Assembly: GCF_046845755.1 (NCBI RefSeq)
Contig: NZ_CP177357.1
Location: forward strand, 2,294,001-2,358,000
Source of the DNA: Rubrivirga sp046845755
GTDB lineage: Bacteria; Bacteroidota; Rhodothermia; Rhodothermales; Rubricoccaceae
DNA length: 64,000 nucleotides
Direction of reading: 5' to 3'
The translations under genes and the position numbers were made by a program. Of the stretch, positions 54,793 to 62,858 are shown in pieces. The notes beneath the pieces are model-generated. The model was not told the DNA's origin. It was given only the letters and a program-made list of their open reading frames with translations, and made no database searches. Numbering within the stretch: position 1 is the stretch's first letter; every line of letters starts with the position of its first letter.

Positions 54793-55059
54793 CTAGGCGG
54801 CGGACGGGGCGACGGCCTCGACGCGGGTGACCTCGGGGACGGCGCGGCGGATCGCCTGCTCGATGCCGGCGCGAAGCGTCATCATGCTCATCGGGCAGGT
54901 GCCACAGGCACCCAGCAGCTCGAGCTCGACGACGAACTCGTCGGTCACGTCTTGCAGGCGCACGCTGCCGCCGTCGGCCATGAGGTACGGCCGGATCGAG
55001 TCGAGGGTGTCCTCGATGCGCTGGCGGAGCGCGGGGTCAGTGGGCGAAGCGACGGCCAT
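54793..55059 (-). CDS. NifU C-terminal-domain Fe-S carrier
   Basis: 88 residues from the ATG at 55059. NifU-type domain with a PYLMADGGSVRLQDV strand, then LELLGACGTCPMSMMTLRAG, in which CxxC (about 61-64) holds a [4Fe-4S] cluster, and the C-terminal IEQAIRRAVPEVTRVEAV. These proteins pass clusters to apo-targets. It follows the Mrp ATPase gene by about 120 bp on the same strand, a common Fe-S carrier pair; the frame upstream of 55059 is shadow. Confidence 0.9.
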   Translation of the reverse strand: MAVASPTDPALRQRIEDTLDSIRPYLMADGGSVRLQDVTDEFVVELELLGACGTCPMSMMTLRAGIEQAIRRAVPEVTRVEAVAPSAA

Positions 55060-55181
55060 GTCCGGAGGGGTGAGCCCGAAGGTACGACGGGCGGCGGGAG
55101 GGATCGGGGGCTCCGCGCACGGGCGGCTCGGCCCGGCGTCGGGCGGCGAGGTGCGAAAGAGGCGGCGGACGGCGTCGCGCA

Positions 55182-56039
55182 TCACTTGTAAAGGATCTCG
55201 ATGGGCTGCGTCGGCGGCGCGTCGGCGTTGCGGCGAGTGACCTCCGAGGCGACGGTCGTCGCCAGCTCGCGGAAGGCGGCGGCCGTCACGCTCTCGGGCT
55301 CGGCGAGCACGACCGGCGTGCCGTTGTCGCCGGCCTCGCGCGTGGCCTGCTCGATGGGCACGAGCGCCAGGACGGGCACGTCGAGCTCGGCGGCGAGCCG
55401 CTGCGCGCCGCCCTCGCCGAACAGGTAGTACTTGCGGTCGGGCAGGTCGGGCGGCGTGAAGTACGCCATGTTCTCGACGACCCCGAGGACCGGCACGTGG
55501 ACGTTCTCGAACATCTTGACGGCCTTGCGGGCGTCCGCGAGCGCCACGTCCTGGGGCGTCGACACGACGACGGCGCCGGTGATCGGGACGGTCTGGACGA
55601 GCGTCAGCTGGATGTCGCCCGTCCCGGGCGGCAGGTCGAGGATCAGGTAGTCGAGCTCGCCCCAGGCGGCCTGGCCCAGGAACTGGCGGACGGCGCTCGA
55701 CACCATCGGCCCGCGCCAGATGACGGCGTTCGCGTCGTCCACCAAAAAACCCATCGAGAGCAGCTTGACGCCGAACCGCTCCAGCGGGACGATGTGGCGC
55801 TGCTCGTTGACCTGGGGTTTCTCGCCGGGCGGGACGCCGAACATCAGCGGGACGCTCGGGCCGTACACGTCCGCATCCATCAACCCGACTTTGGCGCCGG
55901 TCGCCGCGAGCGCGCACGCCAGGTTGGCGGCGACGGTGCTCTTACCCACGCCCCCCTTGCCCGACGCGACGGCGACGAAGTTGGTGACCCCGGCCAGGCT
56001 GGCGGGGGCGTTCGGGCGGGCGGCGGGCGAGTCGGCCAT
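55182..56039 (-). CDS. Mrp/ApbC-type P-loop Fe-S carrier ATPase
   Basis: 285 residues. The deviant Walker A GKGGVGKSTVAANLA (about 28) and DADVYGPSVPLMFG, VIWRGPMVSSAVRQFLGQ, YLILDLPPGTGDIQL (Walker B) and VVVSTPQDVAL are the Mrp/NBP35 family pattern. A later NMAYFTPP segment lacks the usual CxxC of typical Mrp (CxxC after NM), so it may bind a cluster by other residues. The N-terminal MIP18 domain is absent. It is followed by the NifU gene. A general Fe-S cluster maturation role is likely. Confidence 0.88.
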   Translation of the reverse strand: MADSPAARPNAPASLAGVTNFVAVASGKGGVGKSTVAANLACALAATGAKVGLMDADVYGPSVPLMFGVPPGEKPQVNEQRHIVPLERFGVKLLSMGFLVDDANAVIWRGPMVSSAVRQFLGQAAWGELDYLILDLPPGTGDIQLTLVQTVPITGAVVVSTPQDVALADARKAVKMFENVHVPVLGVVENMAYFTPPDLPDRKYYLFGEGGAQRLAAELDVPVLALVPIEQATREAGDNGTPVVLAEPESVTAAAFRELATTVASEVTRRNADAPPTQPIEILYK

Positions 56040-56172
56040 GGCGGGGCGGGATGTCGTGCACGCAAGAGACGGTGCCAGCGGCCGAACCCGTTCCCCCCGG
56101 CGCGAGCTTCGCGGCCTCTTCGACGGGAGGCCAGGGCCTGCGCCCCCTGCTAGCGCGAGGGAGCTACGGGGT

Positions 56173-56400
56173 CCCCTCTCCCCTCGGGAGAGGGACAGGG
56201 TGAGGGTGTTCCCCAGCTGGCGCTGGCCGTTGGCGCGAGCGGGGACTGGTCAAGCCGAGAGCAGCGAGCCATAGCTGGGGAGCCGCCAGCCCGTCGCCCT
56301 CCCCCAGCCCCTCCCGTCCGGGAGGGGAGGTTTGCATGAGGGCTCGCGCTAGCGGGGCTACGACGTCCCCTCTCTCGTCGAGAGAGGGACCGGGTGAGGG
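56173..56400. repeat. three dispersed CCCTCTCCC/GGGAGAGGG-type repeats
   Basis: Copies at 56173-56207 and 56367-56400 share CCCCTCTC...GAGAGGGAC-x-GGGTGAGGG. A third, 56296-56330, reads CCTCCCCCAGCCCCTCCCGT then GGGAGGGGAGG. Similar units lie at 12424 and 62717. The 400-bp gap 56040-56446 contains these repeats and no gene. They may act as transcription-ending hairpins and as recombination substrates. Confidence 0.7.
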
Positions 56401-56446
56401 TTATCCAGACCTCGAACCCATCCGCTGGCGCGAGCGGAGCTGGCGT

Positions 56447-57328
56447 CTACGTCGTCGCTTCCGCCAGCGCCAGCCCGTGGCGGACGCCGCCGGTCGTCGG
56501 GATGTAGGCGTCGGCGTCGAAGCGGGCGAGCGCGGCCGCGAGGCAGAGCAACGCCGCGGCGGCGACGTCCTCCCTCCCCTTCAGCACGTCTGGGGCGATC
56601 GCGAGCGCGGCGGTGGGCGTCAACGCGAGCAGGCGGTCGCGCCACGCGGCGACGACCTCGGCGGCCACCCGGTCGGGCGTCCCCGCCAGCCGGGCCATGA
56701 GCCGGCCGACGCTGCCGGTCGCCACGAGGGGGACGGGGCCACGCTCGAACCCGACCGCCCGGTACGCCGCGTCGGCATCCGCGATGGCTGCCGCGACCGC
56801 TTCCGATGCTGGCGGCCGATCCACAAAATGGCGCTCGGTCAAGCGGACGCTCCCCACGTCGACGCTCTGTCGCGCCGTCACGCCCGCCGCTCGCGTCCCG
56901 AGCGCGCACTCCGTCGAACCACCGCCGATGTCGACGACGAGCGCGGCGTCCATCTCGGGCAGCAGCGCGAGCGCGCCCAGGAAGGTGGCCTCGGCCTCCT
57001 GCTCGCCCGAAATCACGCGGTAGTCGAGGCCGAGCTCGTCGCGGACGCGGCGCTGGAGGTCGCCGACGTTCGAGGCGTCGCGGCTGGCGCTGGTCGCCCC
57101 AATGACGATGCGCTCGGCGCCCAGCCGCTGGGCCGTCGCCTGCGCGCCCGCCAGCCGGTCGACCACGCGGTCCATGGCCTCCGGCGCCAGCCGCCCGCTC
57201 GCGTCGACGCCCTGGCCGAGCCGGGCGAACCGCTCCTCGTCGGCGACGACCGTGAGGGCGCCGTCGGCCACGTCCGCGACGACGCTCATGACGGTGTTCG
57301 TGCCGACGTCGATGGCGCAGATCCTCAT
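56447..57328 (-). CDS. Ppx/GppA-family phosphatase
   Basis: 293 residues, actin-like ATPase fold. N-terminus MRICAIDVGTNTVMSVVADV with the phosphate 1 DxGTN motif, then LGQGVDASGRLAPEAM, RIVIGATSASRDASN, VISGEQEAEATFLGAL, LVVDIGGGSTECALG (phosphate 2) and VATGSVGRLMARL. It hydrolyses polyphosphate or pppGpp to ppGpp. It is shorter than full Ppx (no C-terminal HD domain). The start overlaps the RsbW-like stop (ATGA), tying this phosphatase to the partner-switching genes. Confidence 0.88.
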   Translation of the reverse strand: MRICAIDVGTNTVMSVVADVADGALTVVADEERFARLGQGVDASGRLAPEAMDRVVDRLAGAQATAQRLGAERIVIGATSASRDASNVGDLQRRVRDELGLDYRVISGEQEAEATFLGALALLPEMDAALVVDIGGGSTECALGTRAAGVTARQSVDVGSVRLTERHFVDRPPASEAVAAAIADADAAYRAVGFERGPVPLVATGSVGRLMARLAGTPDRVAAEVVAAWRDRLLALTPTAALAIAPDVLKGREDVAAAALLCLAAALARFDADAYIPTTGGVRHGLALAEATT

Positions 57329-57717
57329 CGGGCGACCGTCAGCCGGACCTCGTTGACCCCGCCGTCGCGGCGGTAGTCGACGCGGTCGACGAGCGAGCGC
57401 ATCAGGTGCAGGCCGTACCCGTGCGGCGCTCGCTTGCGGACGGCGGGCTCGGCCGAGCGCGGCCCGGCCGTCGTCGGGTCGAAGGCCGGGCCGCGGTAGC
57501 GGACCGTCACCGCGAGGCGGCCCCGCCCCGGCGCGCCGGAGACGGTCAGCTGGCGGGCGCCCGGCGCCAGCCCGTGCTCGATGGCGTTCGCGACCGTCTC
57601 GTCGACGGCGAGCTGGAGCCGGCGGGCGACGGCCCCGCTCAGCCCGGCGGCCTCGGCCCACGCGGCCACGCGGCGGCGCACCCGAGCGAGCTCGGCGGTG
57701 TCGGCGCGGACGCGCAT
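57325..57717 (-). CDS. RsbW/anti-sigma-factor-type HATPase
   Basis: 130 residues. A GHKL ATPase domain with N box LQLAVDETVANAIEHGL (about 43-58), the D-box-like strand LAVTVRYRGPAFDP (about 85) and G-box GYGLHLMRSLVDRVDY (about 107). It matches anti-sigma serine kinases such as RsbW/BtrW, which bind a sigma factor or an antagonist. The ATG at 57717 was chosen as the domain start. It overlaps the Ppx gene by ATGA, downstream of a STAS antagonist gene (22 bp). The target sigma is not in this window. Confidence 0.85.
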   Translation of the reverse strand: MRVRADTAELARVRRRVAAWAEAAGLSGAVARRLQLAVDETVANAIEHGLAPGARQLTVSGAPGRGRLAVTVRYRGPAFDPTTAGPRSAEPAVRKRAPHGYGLHLMRSLVDRVDYRRDGGVNEVRLTVAR

Positions 57718-57739
57718 GGTGGGGGCGGCGGCGGCCACC

Positions 57740-58096
57740 CTAAAAGGCCTCGACGGCCTCGGCCACCGTCGTGTGCATGTCGAAGACGGTCGGGAAGCCC
57801 AGGAGGTCGAATACCTCGAAGACCTTCTCCGAGAGCGCCGCGATTTTGAGGTCGCCCCCGCCCGACCGTGCCGGCTCGACATACGCCATGAACACGCCGA
57901 GCCCGGCCGACGAGACGTAGTCGAGCCCGGACCCGTCGGCGACGAGCCGGGCGTCGCCGCCGGCGAGGCACGTGTCGAGGGCGGCCTCGAAGTCGGGCGC
58001 CGTATGCGCGTCGAGCTCGCCGTGGAGCTCGAGCACCCGGACGGGGCCATCGGCGGTTTCGGCGAGGCGGTCGAAAGAGACTGAAAAGTGGCTCAT
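57740..58096 (-). CDS. STAS-domain anti-sigma factor antagonist
   Basis: 118 residues from the ATG at 58096. STAS fold: VRVLELHGELDAHTAPDFEA, RLVADGSGLDYVSSAGLGVF (the phosphorylatable Ser in SSAG, about 63), LKIAALSEKVFEVFDLLGF, then MHTTVAEAVEAF. In partner switching the unphosphorylated antagonist binds the RsbW-type kinase and frees its sigma factor. It follows the RsbU-like phosphatase gene by 35 bp and precedes the kinase. Confidence 0.88.
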   Translation of the reverse strand: MSHFSVSFDRLAETADGPVRVLELHGELDAHTAPDFEAALDTCLAGGDARLVADGSGLDYVSSAGLGVFMAYVEPARSGGGDLKIAALSEKVFEVFDLLGFPTVFDMHTTVAEAVEAF

Positions 58097-58131
58097 CGGA
58101 ACGGTGGGAAGGCGGGACGGTGCCGCAGGGG

Positions 58132-60285
58132 TCAGGAGGACGCGGCGACCGCCTCGTCGCGGGCGAAGGCGGGGCGTTCGGTGAGGGGCGGGCCGTCGCC
58201 GGCCACGACGGGCGGGCCGTCGCCCCCCCGGCCGGTCCAGCGGAGCACGACGAACGTCATGTCGTCGCCGGGGTCGTCCGACCCGGACCACGCGCGGTGC
58301 TCGGCGAGCAGCAAGTCCCGGAGATCCAGCGCGTCGACGTGGGCGTTCGCGGCGACGAAGGCGCACAGGCGGTCGTAACCGTACTCCTCGCCCGCGCCGT
58401 CGCGGGCCTCGGTCAGCCCGTCGGTGTACAGGACGAGCGTGTCGCCGGGCGCGAGCCGGACGGTCTGCTCGCGCAGGGTCTGGCGGAACAGGTCGCCCGT
58501 CCGGTCGAGCCCAATCGCGAGCCCGTCGCCGCGCAGGAGCCAGCGCCCGCCGTCGGCGCGGGCCGCGTCGCGGACGAGCACGGCCGGCGTGTGGCCGGCG
58601 CGCGCCAGCGACAGCGTGCCCGCCTCGGCGTCGACGACGGCGTAGCTGGCGCTCGTGAACACGCCGCGCCCAAGGGAGGGGGACAAGGCATCGTTGGCGC
58701 CCGCCAGCAGCTCGCCCGGCGCCCGCGTCAGTCGGCTGGCGGCCTGGAAGACGCCCTTGAGCTCGGCGGCGTAGAACGCGGCCGGCGTGCCCTTGCCCGA
58801 CACGTCCGCGATCAGCACGCCGACGCAGTGCTCGCCGAGCCGGACGGCGTCGTAGTAGTCGCCGCCGACCTCGCGCGCGGGCCGCTCGGCGGCGGCCAGC
58901 TGCAGCCCGTCGATCTCGGGCAACGATTGGGGGAGCAGGCGCTGCTGGACCTCGCGCGCCAGCGTCAGCTCGCGGGCGAGCCGCTCGCGCTCGAGGGCAT
59001 CGCTGAACAGGTCGGCGTGCGAGAGCGACAGGCCGGCCTGGCTGGCGAAGGTGTCGAGGGCGGCCAGTTCGTCGGGCTCGAAGGCGTCCGGGCGGGCGCG
59101 CGAGACGAGCAGCACGCCGCGCGTGGCGGCGCCGGGCTGCGCCAGCCCGCCGAGCGACAGGGCCACCAGGCTCCCGATCCCATCGCCGGGGCGGGCGCGG
59201 ACGCGGTGGTCGGCCTCGGCGTGCGCGAGGACGAGCGGCCCGTCGGCCTCGGCGGCGGCCCGGAACAGGGCGTCGACGTCGGCGGCGGCGCGCGCTGCGT
59301 CGAGGTCGATCCCGGCGGCGGCCACAAGCGCCGGGCGGATCTGGCCCTGGGCCGGGTCGGTCAGCGCCACCCAGGCCGCGTCCGCGAGCCCGGCCTCGAC
59401 GGGCCCCGCTGCGACGGCCGCCGCCAGCGACGACCGCTCCAGCAGGCGCCCGGACAGGTCCACGAGCGACCGCAGCGCACGCCGCTCGCCGGCCCGCTCG
59501 TCCTGCAGGTCGCCCGTGACGCCGAACAGCAGCGTCAGGCCGGACGCCAGCCCGTAGAGCGTCCCGACCACGAGCACACCCAGCACGGCGTCCGCGAGCG
59601 ACCGGCTCAGGGCGTGGCTGTAGGGCACGGCCCCGACGCGGCCCGTCCCGTCGCCCACCGGCAGCACCAGCGGGCCCTCGATCTGGACGAAGATGATGCC
59701 GCCGAGCACGGCCGCCAGCGACAGCGCGAGGGCGGCGGCGGCCACCCGGCTCTCAGGCGTCAGGTCGGCCGTCCACCGCTGGCGGAGCGCGAGGGCGGTC
59801 CCGGCAAAGAGCGCCGCCGAGGCGAAGATGGCCATCACCGTCGGCGCGTACGCCGTCAGGGGCCGCCCGGCGACGGCGAGCGCGGCGACGAGCACCAGCA
59901 CCCCGAACATCCGCCACAGCGCGACCGTCGCGCGGCGCCCTCGGTGGAGCGCGAGCGGCCGCAGCGACGCCAGCACGACGGCCGCCAGCGCGGCCTCGGC
60001 CACGCCCAGCACGGCCGCCCAGACCGCCGTCACCGAGCGCACGGGGAGGCGCGTCTTGGGGTCGATCGCCCCGTCGTGAAAGGCGCCGACCGCCAGCGCC
60101 AGCCCCAGCACGGCGATCCCGAGCGCGAGCGGGACGGCGAACGCCCGGAGCGCGCCGCGCCGCTCGCCGACGACGGAGACGTAGAGCCCGACGCCGGCCG
60201 CCAGCGCGACCACGTCGAGCACGGTCCCCACGACCCGGCTCAGCGCGGCGCCGTCGGTGAGCGCGGCGCCCTTGACGCCCGCCAC
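58132..60285 (-). CDS. RsbU-like PP2C phosphatase with membrane and GAF parts
   Basis: 717 residues from a GTG at 60285. The N-terminal part has about seven hydrophobic helices (to about 285), a GAF-like domain (about 290-445: LSGRLLERSSLAAAVAAG, LAALDTFASQAGLSLSHADL) and a PP2C/SpoIIE phosphatase domain (about 455-705: EVGGDYYDAV, VGVLIADVSGKGTPAAFYAA, GDTLVLYTDGLTEARD, DDMTFVVLRW). It should dephosphorylate the STAS antagonist. In-frame codons upstream of the GTG complete another hydrophobic helix; see the C9 tract at 60391-60399. It begins a leftward operon: phosphatase, STAS, kinase, Ppx. Confidence 0.85.
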   Translation of the reverse strand: MAGVKGAALTDGAALSRVVGTVLDVVALAAGVGLYVSVVGERRGALRAFAVPLALGIAVLGLALAVGAFHDGAIDPKTRLPVRSVTAVWAAVLGVAEAALAAVVLASLRPLALHRGRRATVALWRMFGVLVLVAALAVAGRPLTAYAPTVMAIFASAALFAGTALALRQRWTADLTPESRVAAAALALSLAAVLGGIIFVQIEGPLVLPVGDGTGRVGAVPYSHALSRSLADAVLGVLVVGTLYGLASGLTLLFGVTGDLQDERAGERRALRSLVDLSGRLLERSSLAAAVAAGPVEAGLADAAWVALTDPAQGQIRPALVAAAGIDLDAARAAADVDALFRAAAEADGPLVLAHAEADHRVRARPGDGIGSLVALSLGGLAQPGAATRGVLLVSRARPDAFEPDELAALDTFASQAGLSLSHADLFSDALERERLARELTLAREVQQRLLPQSLPEIDGLQLAAAERPAREVGGDYYDAVRLGEHCVGVLIADVSGKGTPAAFYAAELKGVFQAASRLTRAPGELLAGANDALSPSLGRGVFTSASYAVVDAEAGTLSLARAGHTPAVLVRDAARADGGRWLLRGDGLAIGLDRTGDLFRQTLREQTVRLAPGDTLVLYTDGLTEARDGAGEEYGYDRLCAFVAANAHVDALDLRDLLLAEHRAWSGSDDPGDDMTFVVLRWTGRGGDGPPVVAGDGPPLTERPAFARDEAVAASS

Positions 60286-60390
60286 GACCGCCAGCGCGGC
60301 GACGGCGCACGCCGCCAGCGCGGCCCGCCGCCCCGAGGTCGGGGCGGGGAGGCGCAGGGCGCGTCGGGCGGGGGCGGTCGTCGTCAGGGC

Positions 60391-60399
60391 GGGGGGGGG
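60391..60399 (-). repeat. C9 homopolymer between promoter and phosphatase start
   Basis: Nine C residues on the minus strand. A GTG at 60419 would be in frame with the phosphatase only if the run were ten; with nine it stops at 60384. See findings. Confidence 0.7.
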
Positions 60400-60435
60400 C
60401 AGGCGACGGTGTTCGGCACGCGCGGCGCGGGGTTG

Positions 60436-60443
60436 CGAATATA
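60436..60443 (-). promoter_or_regulatory. -7 promoter element for the phosphatase operon
   Basis: TATATTCG on the minus strand (one mismatch to TAnnTTTG) puts transcription start near 60430, about 10 nt before the GTG at 60419. Confidence 0.55.
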
Positions 60444-60515
60444 TCGGGGGCCCGCCGCCCGCCGGGCAACCCCGGCGCCTGCCCCCCGTAGCGCCCCCGT
60501 CCTCCCCCCTCCCCC

Positions 60516-62675
60516 TTGCGCACCTTCCTGTCCCGCCTGCTCCTGGTCGGTTTCCTCGGCGTCGCCGTGTTCGCGGTCGTCCAACTGACGTCGGGGCCGT
60601 CGGGCGCGATTGTGGGGATGACCGGCCTCGACGCCGACGACCTCGAGTCGGAGACCTTCCGCGTCGAGGCCCCGGCTCGTCTGGCGATCGACGTCGCCGG
60701 CTCGTACGAGGAGGCCGGCACGCCAGCGTCGGACACCACGCTCGCGGCGTACGGCTGGATCGTGCGGCTCGACGACGAGACCGTGGCCTGGCAGATGCGG
60801 GCGCCGCGCCCGGAGCGCGGGACGCTCGTCGCCGTCAAGGACACGATCACGCTCGAAGCGGGCACGTACACGGCCTACTTCACCTCGTTCGGCGACCCGC
60901 TCGTCCGCGCCGAGCCCCGGGGCGAATCGCTGGGCGACCGCGTCCGCGCGTTCTTGAGCCGGGGCGGGCGGACCTGGGTCGGCGACGCCGGGCGCTGGCG
61001 GTTCCTCGTCTCCGCCGTCGGCGAGGCCGCCATCGACCGCTCGCCCGACAGTCTCGACCCGCCCGCGGGTGTGCTCTGGGACGGGCTCGCCGTGCGCGAC
61101 CGCCAGCACCCCGAGGGGCTCCTCCACGTTCGCGAGGCCGCCCGGATCGGCGTCCGCGCCGTGACCGAGATCACCGACGGCGTCGTGGCCGACCTCGGCT
61201 CGATCGTGCGGCTGGGCGACCGCGACACCGTCTGGACCTCGCGCGGGCCGGGCGCCTGGGCCGGCGGCTCGCTCAAGAACCGCGTGCTCACCGACTCCGT
61301 GTCGCTGGCGCCGGGCCTGTACCGGGTCGCCTTCGAGACCGACCGCTCGCACGCCTACCGCGGTTGGACCGCCAACCCTCCGTGGTTTCCCGGGAACTGG
61401 GGCCTGCGCGTGACGGCCGGCACCGGCGTCGCCGGGCCGCTCGACGTGGCCGACGTCGACCTCCCCGTCGTCGCCCGCTTCGCGTGCGTCGGGCCCGACA
61501 GCGAGGCCTCCGCCACGTTCACGCTCGCGGCCGAGACGGACCTGCTGGTCGTCGCCGTCGGCGAGATCACCTCGGGCACAGCCTACGACTACGCCACGCT
61601 CGACCGCCGCGACGACGACGACGGCGACTGGGACGGCGAGTGGACCCAGAAGGAGGCGGCCCTCTCGGCCGCCGGTGGGTCCGACAAGAACAAGCGCGCG
61701 GTCGAGGCCCTGTCGCTGGCGCCCGGCACGTACCGCCTCCGCTACGTGACCGACGGCTCGCACGACTGCGTGAGCGGCTACAACAACGGCGGCGAGCCGG
61801 ACGACGGCCTGTGGGGCGCGGCCCTTTACGCCCTCGACCCCGGCCTCGACATTGCCGCGTTGGGCGTCCGCACCACCACGACGCCGCTCGCGAACGTGGA
61901 CGTCGACGACGACACCGGCGAGGCCCCGGACCTGGTCTTCCCGGCCGACAACCTGCTGATGGCCGCCATCGACGAGGTTGGGAACGACGAGGACCGCGCC
62001 CAGCGCTTTACCGTCTCGCGCGCGGGCCCGGTCCGCGTCTTCGCGGCCGGCGAGATCTCGTCGTCGACGCGCTACGACTACGCCCAGATCGTCCGGGCCG
62101 ACGGGACGGTCGTCTGGGAGATGACGCGGGCCAACACGCAGGCCGGCGGCGGGAGCGACTTCCACCGCCAGTACATCGGCCCCGTCCGCCTGGAGCCGGG
62201 CACCTACGACCTGCGCTACACCTCCGACGGCAGCCGCTCGTTCGGCGACTTCGGGCCGGACAGCCGCGTCCTGTGGGGCGCGCGCGTGTATCGCGAGTCC
62301 GCTCCGGGCCCGGTCGGCGGCGTGGCGCCCCCGGCCCCGCCCGTTCCGCCAGCCCCGCCCGCCGTCGATGTCGACGGGGTGCTCGATGTCGCGGAGGTGC
62401 AGCCCGTGCTCATCGGAGGCCTCGACGGGCTGCAGGAGCGCGTCCGCTACCCCGAGCTGGCGCGGCGCCGCGGCCTCGAAGGGCAGGTGGTCGTCCAGTT
62501 CGTCGTCGACGAGCAGGGCCAAGTCGTGGACCCGGAGGCCGTCCGGTCGCCCGACGACCTGCTCTCCGAGGCGGCCATCCAGGCCGTGCTCGGCAGCCGG
62601 TTTACGCCAGGCACGCAGGGCGGCCGGCCGGTCCGGGTCCGATTCACCGTCCCCGTCACGTTCCGCCTGCGCTGA
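60516..62675 (+). CDS. TonB C-terminal-domain protein with four beta repeats
   Basis: 719 residues with TTG start. An N-terminal membrane anchor (LLLVGFLGVAVFAVVQL) precedes four extracytoplasmic repeats (about 70-600). Each has a strand/loop ending in LAPGTYRLRYVTDGSH-like motifs (LEAGTYTAYFTSFGDP; LAPGLYRVAFETDRSH; LAPGTYRLRYVTDGSH; LEPGTYDLRYTSDGSR), with a W-x-x-x-x-Y/L following. A Pro-rich linker (APPAPPVPPAPPAVDVDG) leads to a TonB C-terminal domain (about 625-719: YPELARRRGLEGQVVVQFVV, SRFTPGTQGGRPVRVRF). Repeats may sense or bind something; the TonB domain should energise a receptor. Confidence 0.85.
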   Translation: MRTFLSRLLLVGFLGVAVFAVVQLTSGPSGAIVGMTGLDADDLESETFRVEAPARLAIDVAGSYEEAGTPASDTTLAAYGWIVRLDDETVAWQMRAPRPERGTLVAVKDTITLEAGTYTAYFTSFGDPLVRAEPRGESLGDRVRAFLSRGGRTWVGDAGRWRFLVSAVGEAAIDRSPDSLDPPAGVLWDGLAVRDRQHPEGLLHVREAARIGVRAVTEITDGVVADLGSIVRLGDRDTVWTSRGPGAWAGGSLKNRVLTDSVSLAPGLYRVAFETDRSHAYRGWTANPPWFPGNWGLRVTAGTGVAGPLDVADVDLPVVARFACVGPDSEASATFTLAAETDLLVVAVGEITSGTAYDYATLDRRDDDDGDWDGEWTQKEAALSAAGGSDKNKRAVEALSLAPGTYRLRYVTDGSHDCVSGYNNGGEPDDGLWGAALYALDPGLDIAALGVRTTTTPLANVDVDDDTGEAPDLVFPADNLLMAAIDEVGNDEDRAQRFTVSRAGPVRVFAAGEISSSTRYDYAQIVRADGTVVWEMTRANTQAGGGSDFHRQYIGPVRLEPGTYDLRYTSDGSRSFGDFGPDSRVLWGARVYRESAPGPVGGVAPPAPPVPPAPPAVDVDGVLDVAEVQPVLIGGLDGLQERVRYPELARRRGLEGQVVVQFVVDEQGQVVDPEAVRSPDDLLSEAAIQAVLGSRFTPGTQGGRPVRVRFTVPVTFRLR

Positions 62676-62716
62676 GCGGGGCCGGCGCCGGCCGGTCCGC
62701 TGGCGCTGTGCCCGTC

Positions 62717-62755
62717 ACTCTCCCCCAACTTCTCCCGTCCGGGAAGGGAGGTCGG
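62717..62755. repeat. dispersed CTCTCCCCC/GGGAAGGGAGG repeat
   Basis: CTCTCCCCCAACTTCTCCCG followed by GGGAAGGGAGG, related to the copy near 56296. It lies between the TonB-domain gene and prmA. Confidence 0.6.
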
Positions 62756-62858
62756 GTCTGGGCCGTTGGCGGTCCCGCGAGCGAGGGGGACTCTCTACGC
62801 TGAGCCATCCCGCTGGCGCCAGCCCCGGCACCGCGCGCGCCGCGCGGCGTAGGCGCGG

